From: an uncultured Lachnospiraceae bacterium
Lineage (GTDB): Bacteria; Bacillota; Clostridia; Lachnospirales; Lachnospiraceae
Direction of reading: 5' to 3'
NCBI GenBank assembly: GCA_910579275.1
Contig: CAJTTO010000004.1
Span: 85,840 to 149,839, forward strand
DNA length: 64,000 nucleotides
Shown piece after piece: positions 20,562 through 28,052 of this stretch (position 1 is the stretch's first letter; every line of letters begins with the position of its first letter). The notes under the pieces were generated by a model. That model did no database searches and was not told the origin of the DNA. It saw nothing but the letters and a program-made list of their open reading frames with translations. A program made the position numbers and the translations under genes.

Positions 20562-20597
20562 GGAATTCCCTTACACTCCGGAACGTGAGGGAATTCC
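20562..20597. terminator. Hairpin between two convergent genes
   Basis: GGAATTCCCT and AGGGAATTCC form a perfect 10-bp stem with a 16-base loop. It overlaps the stop codon of the MFS gene (20571) and lies 30 bp after the DUF2087 gene. There is no T-run, so it is a likely but imperfect terminator for both strands. Confidence 0.5.
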
Positions 20598-21758
20598 CGC
20601 TGAAATGCCTGCAGCAGCGATAAGTGGTATTGTCAAAAACAAAAATACGTTTTTGAGTGAAACGGTCTCGCCAATCGCTCCGGACGCCACTACGCCGACA
20701 GGTCCTGAGATATAAGTCATAAAAGAGAAAAAACTAAACGCGCGCGCCTGCATATCCTTGGGTGCCTCCATCTGTATGATGGTTGCATTTAATACGGAAA
20801 CCAGACCTACCGAAATTCCGATAAGGATTCCTGCCAGAAACGGCAGCGCCATATTGTCACAATACAGACCAGCAAGTCCTGCCGCACCGAGGACAAATCC
20901 CGCCATCATCAAAATATTTGACTTGGCTGTACCTGATATTTTGGGCAGCAGCAGACCACTGCAAATGCTTCCAAGCGAACTGCACACCATAAACACTGCA
21001 AAACTTGAATCCGCGAAATGATTCTGTGAAAAATATGCCGGCATGAGCGCATCAACAGGTGTCATTGCGGCATTTCCCAAAAATGTGACGATAATTACCG
21101 TAAAAATGATTCTGTTTTTCAGGACAAAACCAAATCCGCTTTTCATATCCGCCAGAACTTCCCTGCCTGAACGAAAACCCTGACTGCTATCCGCCTCAAC
21201 GCCGGACAAAAACAGCACACTCAGGAAAAAAGTAATCGCATCCAGAAAAATTGCACTGGGAATGCCCAGCAGCGCAATCAGCATACCGGAAACGGCATAG
21301 GAGAATATCTGTATAATCTGCTGTATGATATTGATGCTAACGCGCGCTGTCATGATTTCTTCCTTGGTGACCAGAACGGAAATGATTGCATTTCTTGCCG
21401 GGGTGACAAACGAGCTGAAAAGAGACTGCACTGTCACCAAAATGATAAGGCTTACTGCGTTCACCAAGCTGCAGTAATATAATGCGAGCAAGACCAATAA
21501 AACAATCCCCTGAAACAAGGATGATATCAATAATATTTTCTTCTTGGAATATCGATCTACAAAAGCAGACGTAAATACCGAAAGAAATGAAAATATAATT
21601 TTTATGGCAAATACATAGCTTGTGATAAGTGTCGATTTTGTGACAATGTATACTAACTGCGCAAACGCAATGTCGTCCACGAAGTCCCCGATGGTGGAAA
21701 TACTGGATGCAATCCAGAAATTCCTAAAATTACGATTCTTTTTAAGCAAGTTTTTCAT
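20571..21758 (-). CDS. MFS transporter, drug/macrolide-efflux-like
   Basis: A 395-aa integral membrane protein with about ten to twelve hydrophobic segments, of the MFS_3 (MefA-like) group. The N-terminus NLLKKNRNFRNFWIASSIS and the loop FVDRYSKKKILLISS after the second helix are typical. It probably exports a small molecule or peptide using the proton gradient; the substrate is unknown. The ATG at 21758 is chosen because AAGGAG lies seven bases upstream; the longer frame would start with TTG upstream of that site. The start overlaps the end of a decayed ORF (21742-22044), and the gene lies downstream of the double-XRE regulator on the same strand. Confidence 0.9.
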   Translation of the reverse strand: MKNLLKKNRNFRNFWIASSISTIGDFVDDIAFAQLVYIVTKSTLITSYVFAIKIIFSFLSVFTSAFVDRYSKKKILLISSLFQGIVLLVLLALYYCSLVNAVSLIILVTVQSLFSSFVTPARNAIISVLVTKEEIMTARVSINIIQQIIQIFSYAVSGMLIALLGIPSAIFLDAITFFLSVLFLSGVEADSSQGFRSGREVLADMKSGFGFVLKNRIIFTVIIVTFLGNAAMTPVDALMPAYFSQNHFADSSFAVFMVCSSLGSICSGLLLPKISGTAKSNILMMAGFVLGAAGLAGLYCDNMALPFLAGILIGISVGLVSVLNATIIQMEAPKDMQARAFSFFSFMTYISGPVGVVASGAIGETVSLKNVFLFLTIPLIAAAGISAGIPSRSGV

Positions 21759-22044
21759 CCGGTTCTCCTTCAAGAATGCCTTCTAGCAGACCGCTGTTCA
21801 ACGCTTTTCTAAGCGCACAAAAGCTTTTTAATTTATCCCCCACTGTCATATCAGGATTGTCATATGTGCACAGCCAGAGGATGTTGCAATCTCATATTAC
21901 CTTACCATATCTGCCTACCAATGCCCATGACGTTTCCGTGAAATGATATGAGTTTAAATTGCTTACTCTAATTTTATCCCTGTTAACGGCTCTCACCATT
22001 ACATCATTTCCAGCGAACATGGCAGGAATCTCTATTCTTTCGCT
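21742..22044 (-). pseudogene. Decayed ORF upstream of the MFS gene
   Basis: The minus-strand frame reads SERIEIPAMFAGNDVMVRAV and on to RYGKVI, hits TGA at 21892-21894, then continues in the same frame for 49 protein-like codons (DCNILWLCTYDNPDMTVGDK and on to EPDEKLA) to TAA at 21742. The frame is bounded upstream by another TGA. Composition on both sides of the internal stop looks coding, so this is probably a nonsense-mutated remnant. No family was recognised. Alternatively the last 35 codons from ATG (MTVGDKLKSF) are translated and coupled to the MFS start, but no ribosome site precedes that ATG. Confidence 0.5.
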
Positions 22045-22071
22045 TCAAAATTGGTCCATTGATAAAAAAGA

Positions 22072-23877
22072 TTAGTACGCTGCCCCGCCAAACTGTTCCT
22101 TGTAATAGTTTACGAGGAACGTCATCATTTCCCTTTCTTCGTACAGATCCGCAATCGCAATGGCATAGGAAAGATATCTTTTTGCAGCCATGACATTGCC
22201 CTGGTCTTCCACGATATAGACATATGCAAGTTCCGATAAGAGCTCTGCTATCTGAAAACTATCATTTCGACCGAGTGTTTCGATGATGTTCTCTAAATAC
22301 AGAGTTTTCGCATCCCCATACTGTTTCATGTCGGTCAAGGCTTTCCCCAAATTCAACTTTGCCAGCTTCGTTTCATGAAAGCGAAACTGTCCTTCGCCTC
22401 CCTCACATTCCTGCTGCAAGTCATACAACAGTCTTTCCAGAATATCCCTTGCCTTTTCAAGATGATCCATCTTATATTCCGCAAATGCAATATTGTTTAT
22501 CGCCTTTGTCTCCAAATATGTATAGGTGTGCGTGTTTTTCCCAATCTCATCCAAATTCAGTGTCCGGTTTAAGATGCGTAGCAGTTCCGCATAATAATCC
22601 TGTATGCTGATTCTGCCCTGACAATAATCCAGCCTGCCCCGCACCAATTCAATAAACGAACGGTTATCCTCCGCTTCCGCTCCCAGAATATCCACCAGCG
22701 TGGCAAGCAGCGCTTCCGCTTCCTGATATTTGCGTTCGTTCATGGCGCCATTGATACGCGACCTTAACATCAGGGCTTCTATATTTCCTGTATTGAGCTG
22801 ATCCTCATAATACCGTTCTTCCACGTCAATTTTTTCAGCCAGTGCCTGATAATGGTTCCTGCTCGGGTGCCTTCCGTTTTCTATTTTGGAATAGCTCTCA
22901 ACTGCACATATGCCATCACAGGCATCCTCCTGACTGAACTGCTTTTTCTTTCTTGCCTTTCTTAAATACTGCCCGACATCCTCTACCATCATTTCATCCG
23001 GACGCAGCTGATACCACAGCCCATTCCTGCCAATACCCAGTTCTTCATACATGCAGGATGTCACGCCATATATTTTTCTATATCTATCCGCCATGGGAGA
23101 CTCCTCCGGAGCTGCCAGCATCTCCACTAACTCAATCGCATAGTACGTCGACTTATATTTTATCAGTAAATCCAGTCCTTTTTTCAGTTCGGTATGTTTC
23201 TTTCGGTTATCCTCATTGCAGCAGCGGCTCCACAGATACACTGCAGGAGGATAAATAAAAACCTTTTCGGAGTCGTCCATATCCCCCTGCTCAATATAGG
23301 AAATGACCTTTCCCAGACATGGCAAGAGCTGGCATTGATTCATCCGCCGCGTCTCCATCAGCAGCCGCAAATACAATAGGTATAGAAACAGCTCTGATGC
23401 CCCTATGCATCCATCTATGCGGTCAGTGCATAAAATTGCAGGGCATGTCTCCATAAGCGCCTTTTCGTAACAGCCCTGCGCCTGCCCTAAATCGCGCGTT
23501 TCTTTCTCTGCAATAATACCATTTACATAATGGATACATTGTTGTATCAGATGCTGGTTCAATGCAGGATTACTTGCGGGCATCTTTGACAGATGCATCG
23601 CCAGTTCCTTATACTTTTCATGGACAAGCAGCACATTCAATTCCCTTTTCCACCGCCAAAACCTTAAACTGTCCTCCGATGCATACACGTTCAGCCCTTT
23701 GGGCGTATAGCCTAACCGCTCAAACAGCATTTTAAGAGAAAGAATGTCCGGTATTCTTTCCCCGTTTTCATACTGGGAGTAGGTCGATACCCCGCATATC
23801 CCATGGCAGACCGTTCCCTGATTTATTTTTTTCTTTTTACGGATTGCCCTTAAGACAGCTCCAATCTCTAACGCCAT
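22072..23877 (-). CDS. Double-XRE, TPR-containing transcriptional regulator
   Basis: A 601-aa cytoplasmic protein built as two copies of an [HTH + helical repeat] unit. The first XRE HTH is at about 5-60 (IGAVLRAIRKKKKINQGTVC, YENGERIPD), the second at about 299-350 (VGQYLRKARKKKQFSQEDAC, IENGRHPSR). Each is followed by TPR-like helices; the second set is the clearer (NNIAFAEYKMDHLEKARDIL, AKLNLGKALTDMKQYGDAKT). HTH-TPR proteins of the Rgg/PlcR/NprR type bind signalling peptides, so peptide sensing is an inference. GGAGGAAAGGA before the ATG lies within a duplicated piece of the pncB 3' end. The MFS gene follows on the same strand and could be a target or exporter. Having two HTH domains in one chain is unusual. 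Confidence 0.85.
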   Translation of the reverse strand: MALEIGAVLRAIRKKKKINQGTVCHGICGVSTYSQYENGERIPDILSLKMLFERLGYTPKGLNVYASEDSLRFWRWKRELNVLLVHEKYKELAMHLSKMPASNPALNQHLIQQCIHYVNGIIAEKETRDLGQAQGCYEKALMETCPAILCTDRIDGCIGASELFLYLLYLRLLMETRRMNQCQLLPCLGKVISYIEQGDMDDSEKVFIYPPAVYLWSRCCNEDNRKKHTELKKGLDLLIKYKSTYYAIELVEMLAAPEESPMADRYRKIYGVTSCMYEELGIGRNGLWYQLRPDEMMVEDVGQYLRKARKKKQFSQEDACDGICAVESYSKIENGRHPSRNHYQALAEKIDVEERYYEDQLNTGNIEALMLRSRINGAMNERKYQEAEALLATLVDILGAEAEDNRSFIELVRGRLDYCQGRISIQDYYAELLRILNRTLNLDEIGKNTHTYTYLETKAINNIAFAEYKMDHLEKARDILERLLYDLQQECEGGEGQFRFHETKLAKLNLGKALTDMKQYGDAKTLYLENIIETLGRNDSFQIAELLSELAYVYIVEDQGNVMAAKRYLSYAIAIADLYEEREMMTFLVNYYKEQFGGAAY

Positions 23878-23887
23878 AAAGTTCCTT

Positions 23888-23937
23888 TCCTCCGCCCTCG
23901 CTCCACGCTCATGGTCTTTTCATGCAGAAGACCCATT
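23888..23937 (-). repeat. Partial duplicate of the pncB 3' end
   Basis: The minus strand here reads MGLLHEKTMSVERGRR, nearly the same DNA as the last codons of pncB (24111-24161, MGLLHEKTMSAE then stop) including the following CGGAGGA. About 42 of 50 positions match. It provides the ribosome binding site of the double-XRE regulator and flanks the winged-helix remnant on the side opposite pncB. Confidence 0.75.
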
Positions 23938-23964
23938 GGAGTAATTGGGATACAATATACAAAA

Positions 23965-24132
23965 TCATTTTACTTCCCAATAGCCTCCCCGTGAAGCACC
24001 TATATGCTCGATTAATCCTTTACTTTTCAATTTTTTCAGCTGATATTTCACACCATCCTCTGAAATCATTAACAGCTTTGACAATTCCCTTCTTGAAATA
24101 TATGGATAATCTCCTCCGCTCTTACTCAGCGC
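23965..24132 (-). pseudogene. Remnant of a winged-helix C-terminal domain
   Basis: The minus frame is open from after a TGA in pncB codons to TGA at 23965 and reads GGDYPYISRRELSKLL, SEDGVKYQLKKLKSKGLIEH and GGYWEVK. This is the winged-helix ending typical of AlbA_2/AAA_4-type (RecG-like) proteins, in which it is fused to an N-terminal ATP-binding-like domain. No start codon with a ribosome site and no N-terminal part exist here, so it is a leftover fragment. It lies between two copies of the pncB 3' end. Confidence 0.6.
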
Positions 24133-25603
24133 TCATGGTCTTTTCGTGCAGCAGTCCCATTTTCAGCTCATAATAATCCGGTGTCATGTCCATATAGTGC
24201 ACATGGGGGTTGATAAAGCGCTGCTCCTCCTCCCAGATTTCCTCGCAAAGCTGCCGCTTGACGTATGCGCGGATTTCTTCAAGCGTCGGAAGCGCATAGA
24301 CACGTTTTCCGTTCTCAAATATTTTTTCCTGCAATGGCTTTGCCGTACAGCCCGTAAACTTGAGATTGCGCCATGGCATATTCGGGTCGACGAAACGGAA
24401 CGGAACACTCATGTCAATCTCCTCGTCCGCCTTTGCAATCAGATCCGCCTTTGCCTTGCCGTTCTGGTCATAGATTCTGTAGACTTTTTTCAGCCCGGGA
24501 TTTGTAATCTTTTCAACAGTGCCTGAAATCTTGATGCGCGGCGTAAATACGCCGTTTTCCTCAACTGCAGCAATCTTGTATACCGCGCCGAGGAGCGCAA
24601 GCGTGTCGTCTGAGTAATCGCTCGTTGCGCCTGTGATAAGGCGCTCGCCCACACCGTAGCTGTCGATGCACGCTTTCTGTGTGTTCAGGGAGGAAATCGT
24701 GTGCTCATCCAGACTATTTGACACAATTATTTTACAGTCCGAAAGCCCTGCCTCATCCAGCATTTTCCTGACTTTCACGGACTGGTATGCCAAGTCGCCG
24801 CTGTCAATGCGGATGCCTTTTAACCGCTTGCCCATCGGCTCTAGTATCTCATGCGCCACACGGATTGCGTTGGGCACTCCGGACTGCATGGTATCATAAG
24901 TGTCCACTAGAAGCACGGTATTGTCAGGGTAATTGACGGCATAATTTTTGAACGCCTCATATTCATCTTTGTAATACATTATCCAGCTGTGCGCCATGGT
25001 TCCGCCCACGGGAATGCCGAACATCTGTCCCGCAAGCACCGTCGCAGTTCCGGAGGCACCGCCGATATAGGAGGCACGCGCACCGTACACCGCAGCATCC
25101 ATGTTGTGCGCCCTTCTGGCGCCGAAATCTGACACCGTCTTTCCCGCCGCTGCCTTGACAATCCGCGCAGTCTTCGTCGCAACAAGCGACTGGTGGTTCA
25201 CCTGTGCAAGAATTGCCGTCTCCACCAGCTGCGCGTCAATGAGCGGCGCGATGACAGTGATGACCGGCTCGTTGGGATACATTATCGTTCCCTCCGCAAA
25301 TGCATAGATATCCCCGCGGAACGTGAATGCCCTGAGGTATTCCAGAAACGCATCCGTGAAGGTATTGAGCGAGCGCAGGTATGCAATGTCCTCGTCCGAA
25401 AAATGGAGATTTTCAATATACTCCACAATCTGTTCCAGCCCTGCAAAAATGGTAAATCCGCCCCTGTCCGGATTTTTCCTGTAAAACACGTCAAACGCAA
25501 CCCTTGCCTGCATGTCCCCGTCATTGAAATAGCCGTTTGCCATGGTAAGCTCGTACAAGTCCATAACCATGGTGAGATTTCTTTTATCTGCCTGCTTCCT
25601 CAT
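24122..25603 (-). CDS. pncB: Nicotinate phosphoribosyltransferase
   Basis: The 493-aa enzyme joins nicotinate to PRPP to make nicotinate mononucleotide in NAD salvage (Preiss-Handler pathway). Family features: LTMVMDLYELTMANGYF at the N-terminus, SDFGARRAHNMDAAVYGARA with the GASYIGG region after it, GTMAHSWIM with the catalytic histidine region, and IRIDSGDLAYQSVKVR for phosphate binding. Length is normal. AAGGAAAGGA precedes the ATG by about ten bases. The promoter carries a long palindrome (25676-25693), so transcription is probably regulated. The next gene downstream, the double-XRE regulator, is separated by a remnant and a duplicate of the pncB end. Confidence 0.95.
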   Translation of the reverse strand: MRKQADKRNLTMVMDLYELTMANGYFNDGDMQARVAFDVFYRKNPDRGGFTIFAGLEQIVEYIENLHFSDEDIAYLRSLNTFTDAFLEYLRAFTFRGDIYAFAEGTIMYPNEPVITVIAPLIDAQLVETAILAQVNHQSLVATKTARIVKAAAGKTVSDFGARRAHNMDAAVYGARASYIGGASGTATVLAGQMFGIPVGGTMAHSWIMYYKDEYEAFKNYAVNYPDNTVLLVDTYDTMQSGVPNAIRVAHEILEPMGKRLKGIRIDSGDLAYQSVKVRKMLDEAGLSDCKIIVSNSLDEHTISSLNTQKACIDSYGVGERLITGATSDYSDDTLALLGAVYKIAAVEENGVFTPRIKISGTVEKITNPGLKKVYRIYDQNGKAKADLIAKADEEIDMSVPFRFVDPNMPWRNLKFTGCTAKPLQEKIFENGKRVYALPTLEEIRAYVKRQLCEEIWEEEQRFINPHVHYMDMTPDYYELKMGLLHEKTMSAE

Positions 25604-25667
25604 AGTGGTGTGTCCTTTCCTTATTTAAAACTATATTATATTGTGCACCGTCATCCGTTTTCCTATT

Positions 25668-25696
25668 ATTATACCAATATAGCGCGCTATATTCAA
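25668..25696 (-). promoter_or_regulatory. pncB promoter with embedded 18-bp palindrome
   Basis: TTGAAT (25691-25696) and TATAAT (25668-25673) are 17 bp apart on the minus strand. A perfect palindrome, AATATAGCGCGCTATATT (25676-25693), fills the spacer and overlaps the -35. A repressor bound there would block RNA polymerase. NAD-related repressors such as NiaR or NrtR are the obvious candidates, but the site does not clearly match a motif I know. Confidence 0.65.
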
Positions 25697-25725
25697 TCTA
25701 TACCCGTGTATTTCACGTTACTGTT

Positions 25726-25869
25726 GTAACAGTTCAGCCTTCGGCTTCCTGTTACGGGAATCATGCGCCAAAATGCTTGCCCTTTAGCATTTTGTGTGCA
25801 AAATCTGTTATCATTCACACCGCAATCGCTTGTGTGCCGATAAAAACTGGCATGGGTGTGAATTGTAAC
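25726..25869. repeat. Structured intergenic repeat, composite copy (A hairpin + B module)
   Basis: The left end is the family A hairpin (GTAACAG...CTGTTAC around TTCAGCCTTCGGCTTC). A CAAAATGCT/AGCATTTTG hairpin follows, then the family B stem in reverse orientation: GTTATCATTCACACC pairs with GGTGTGAATTGTAAC around GCTTGTGTGCCGATAAAA. The 105-aa ORF on the opposite strand crosses these stems and is not a real gene. It occupies most of the region between pncB and the Uma2 gene. Confidence 0.8.
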
Positions 25870-26054
25870 TATTTCAGCATCCCGATTCGCGAACAGGCGT
25901 TTTTCATTGGTTATTTTTACATGCTTAAATTTTGAAAATTTTGTGTCACTATCCTTGTTTATTTTCCGCATTCGTGCTATTTTAATTATGATGAAACGGC
26001 AATGTTTCAAAGAGGAGCAAGAAAAGAAAACGTACAGTTGGGGGGAATCGGATT

Positions 26055-26609
26055 ATGCCACTGCCACATGAAGCATCCCATACGGAAAGCGACTACTACA
26101 ATCTGCCGGAAAATGTGCGTGCAGAACTGATTAACGGACAGATTCTTTATATGGCTGCGCCTGGCCGGCTGCACCAAAAAATATTGATGGAAATTGCCGG
26201 CACGATTCGGGACTATATTAAATCAAACAATGGGACGTGCGAGATTTACCCTGCTCCGTTTGCAGTCGAATTGTCCGATACATCCTGTGGAAATAAGAAT
26301 ATTGTCGAACCGGATATTTCTGTGATATGCGATCCGAAAAAACTCACGGACAGGGGATGTACGGGTGCGCCCGACTGGATTATCGAAATTGTATCCCCAT
26401 CCAATTCCAAGCATGATTATATTACAAAACTGGCACTATATGAAAGCGCCGGCGTGCGCGAATACTGGATTGTTGACCTTGCGCAGAAAAGAGTCCTTGT
26501 CTATCTGTTCAAGGCGGATGCCATTGTCAACATATATACCTTTCATGACACGATAAAAGCCAGTATTTATGAAGATTTCTATATTGACTTTTCCAGCCTC
26601 ATTTTATGA
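26055..26609 (+). CDS. Uma2 family putative endonuclease (DUF820)
   Basis: The 184-aa product has the Uma2/DUF820 restriction-endonuclease-like fold: AELINGQILYMAAPGRLHQK near the N-terminus, IVEPDISVICDPKKL with the active-site Asp at about 95-100, and DWIIEIVSPSNSKHD supplying the Glu-x-Val/Lys position, followed by KLALYESAGVREYWIVD. GGGGGG lies nine bases before the ATG. Members are abundant in cyanobacteria and also occur in Firmicutes; proposed roles are nuclease activity linked to mobile elements, none firmly shown. It lies between two structured repeats (25726-25869 and 26635-26703). Confidence 0.85.
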   Translation: MPLPHEASHTESDYYNLPENVRAELINGQILYMAAPGRLHQKILMEIAGTIRDYIKSNNGTCEIYPAPFAVELSDTSCGNKNIVEPDISVICDPKKLTDRGCTGAPDWIIEIVSPSNSKHDYITKLALYESAGVREYWIVDLAQKRVLVYLFKADAIVNIYTFHDTIKASIYEDFYIDFSSLIL

Positions 26610-26634
26610 CATTGTCATGATATTAAAATAAAAG

Positions 26635-26703
26635 GTAACTATTCAGTACCTTGATAGTTACGGGCATCAAGCCATGCAAATCCACTTCGTGGAGACTTGA
26701 TAA
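26635..26703. repeat. Structured intergenic repeat, family A, short copy (A4)
   Basis: The copy starts with GTAACTA...TAGTTAC, the same hairpin as GTAACAG...CTGTTAC in other copies with paired changes on both sides. The conserved GGCATCAAGCCATGCAAA and a TCCACTTCGTGGA hairpin follow, and it stops at ACTTGAT. It ends about 20 bp before the start of the DUF4317 gene. Confidence 0.75.
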
Positions 26704-26725
26704 TCCCAAGAAACGGAGAATAGAA

Positions 26726-28039
26726 ATGCTTAGAAACAAAGATATCCTTGAATTAAAAAGACGCTTTAAAAAAGAATCCTGCACCATCACGAAAATGTGC
26801 GGATGCTACGTGGATGCAAACAAAAACAAAATCGTGGAGCTGAACGAGACCTTTCTGAATCTGGAAGACGAAGAATTTTTCAAATATCTGGAAATCGCAA
26901 AAAAGGCGCTTTCCGGCACAATCGGCAACAATCTTCTGGAGCTGAACTTCGCTGCCGAGGAGGAGGCGCAGGGCGGGAAACAGCAGTACCTTCTGGGGCT
27001 TCGCGAGAGCGGGCTGAAAAATCCGGAACTGCTTGAGCACCTTTATGACATGATTATTGAAAACTATGATTATGTCGGCAATTACCTCATACTGGTATTC
27101 CACGACGCATATGATGTCATTACGAAGACAAACGACGACTTGAAGCTTGACGAGTCCGAGGAGGTCTTCACGTATCTGTTGTGCGCAATCTGCCCTGTAA
27201 ATCTCTCGAAACCGGGGCTTGGGTACCGCGCCGACTTAAACCGCATCAGCGTGCGCATACAGGACTGGGTCGTTGGCGTGCCGGATGTAGGCTTTATGTT
27301 CCCCTCCTTTGTCGAGCGCTCCACGGACATCCATTCGCTTACATATTATGTCAGGGACGCAAAAGACTCCCACAGAGATTTTATCGAAACCGCACTTGGA
27401 TGCGGCGCAAAGCGCACCGCCACAGAGGAGCACAACGCTTTCAGCAGTATTGTCAAGACTGCCATCGCGCCTGTCATTGAAAATACGGACGAAATGCTGT
27501 TAAACATACAGGAAAAGTTAAATGACCTTGCCGAGGAACACGAGGCTGCAATGGAAGACTTGGTTGTCATAGAGCCCGAAGCCTTTACGCTTACCACGGA
27601 CATTATTAAGGAAGTATTTGCCGATTCGGAAATTCCGGACGCCGCCGTCATGCAGATTCAGGAACATTTTGCGGAGGAATTCAGCGATAAACCGCCCGTC
27701 GTCAAAAATCTGGTGAACGAAAAGGCGATTGAGAAAAACAACAAGGAAAAGAAAGAAATCAAGCTTCTCGAGGAAGTCGCGACCCTCAAGCAGGAGCTGA
27801 AAGACACCAAACAGGAAAATGAAGAAAAATCCGAACAGATTGAGACACTTGTCAGCATGGAGGCGCCCCTCGATCCGGAGGAAGCCAAAAACTGGGCGGA
27901 AGTCTTCCTGCGCATGAAGCCTGACAAGGCTGAAAAGGTCAAGTGTGAGACAATCGACGGTCAAAAATATCTGATGATTCCGATGGAAAAAGACGAGCAT
28001 GTCAATCTCAACGGAGTCGAAAAACAAATAGATAACTAG
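26726..28039 (+). CDS. DUF4317 family protein
   Basis: A 437-aa cytoplasmic protein matching DUF4317 as found across Lachnospiraceae and Clostridia: MLRNKDILELKRRFKKESCT, then MCGCYVDANKNKIVELNETF at the N-terminus. A long charged coiled coil lies at about 325-375 (KNNKEKKEIKLLEEVATLKQ and on), followed by a small conserved C-terminal domain. The start at 26726 has GGAG eight bases upstream; an upstream in-frame ATG at 26651 lies inside repeat A4 and is rejected. No biochemical role is established for the family. The SR/GY-rich membrane protein gene starts 13 bp after its stop, so the two form an operon. Confidence 0.88.
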   Translation: MLRNKDILELKRRFKKESCTITKMCGCYVDANKNKIVELNETFLNLEDEEFFKYLEIAKKALSGTIGNNLLELNFAAEEEAQGGKQQYLLGLRESGLKNPELLEHLYDMIIENYDYVGNYLILVFHDAYDVITKTNDDLKLDESEEVFTYLLCAICPVNLSKPGLGYRADLNRISVRIQDWVVGVPDVGFMFPSFVERSTDIHSLTYYVRDAKDSHRDFIETALGCGAKRTATEEHNAFSSIVKTAIAPVIENTDEMLLNIQEKLNDLAEEHEAAMEDLVVIEPEAFTLTTDIIKEVFADSEIPDAAVMQIQEHFAEEFSDKPPVVKNLVNEKAIEKNNKEKKEIKLLEEVATLKQELKDTKQENEEKSEQIETLVSMEAPLDPEEAKNWAEVFLRMKPDKAEKVKCETIDGQKYLMIPMEKDEHVNLNGVEKQIDN

Positions 28040-28052
28040 GAGGAAAAATCAA

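Noticed and set aside
21892..21894. Selenocysteine at the in-frame TGA
   Set aside because: No selenoprotein family similarity and no convincing SECIS-like hairpin just after the codon; a nonsense mutation is simpler.
25693..26010. 105-aa minus-strand ORF between pncB and the Uma2 gene
   Set aside because: It overlaps the composite repeat and its composition follows the hairpins, not a protein family.
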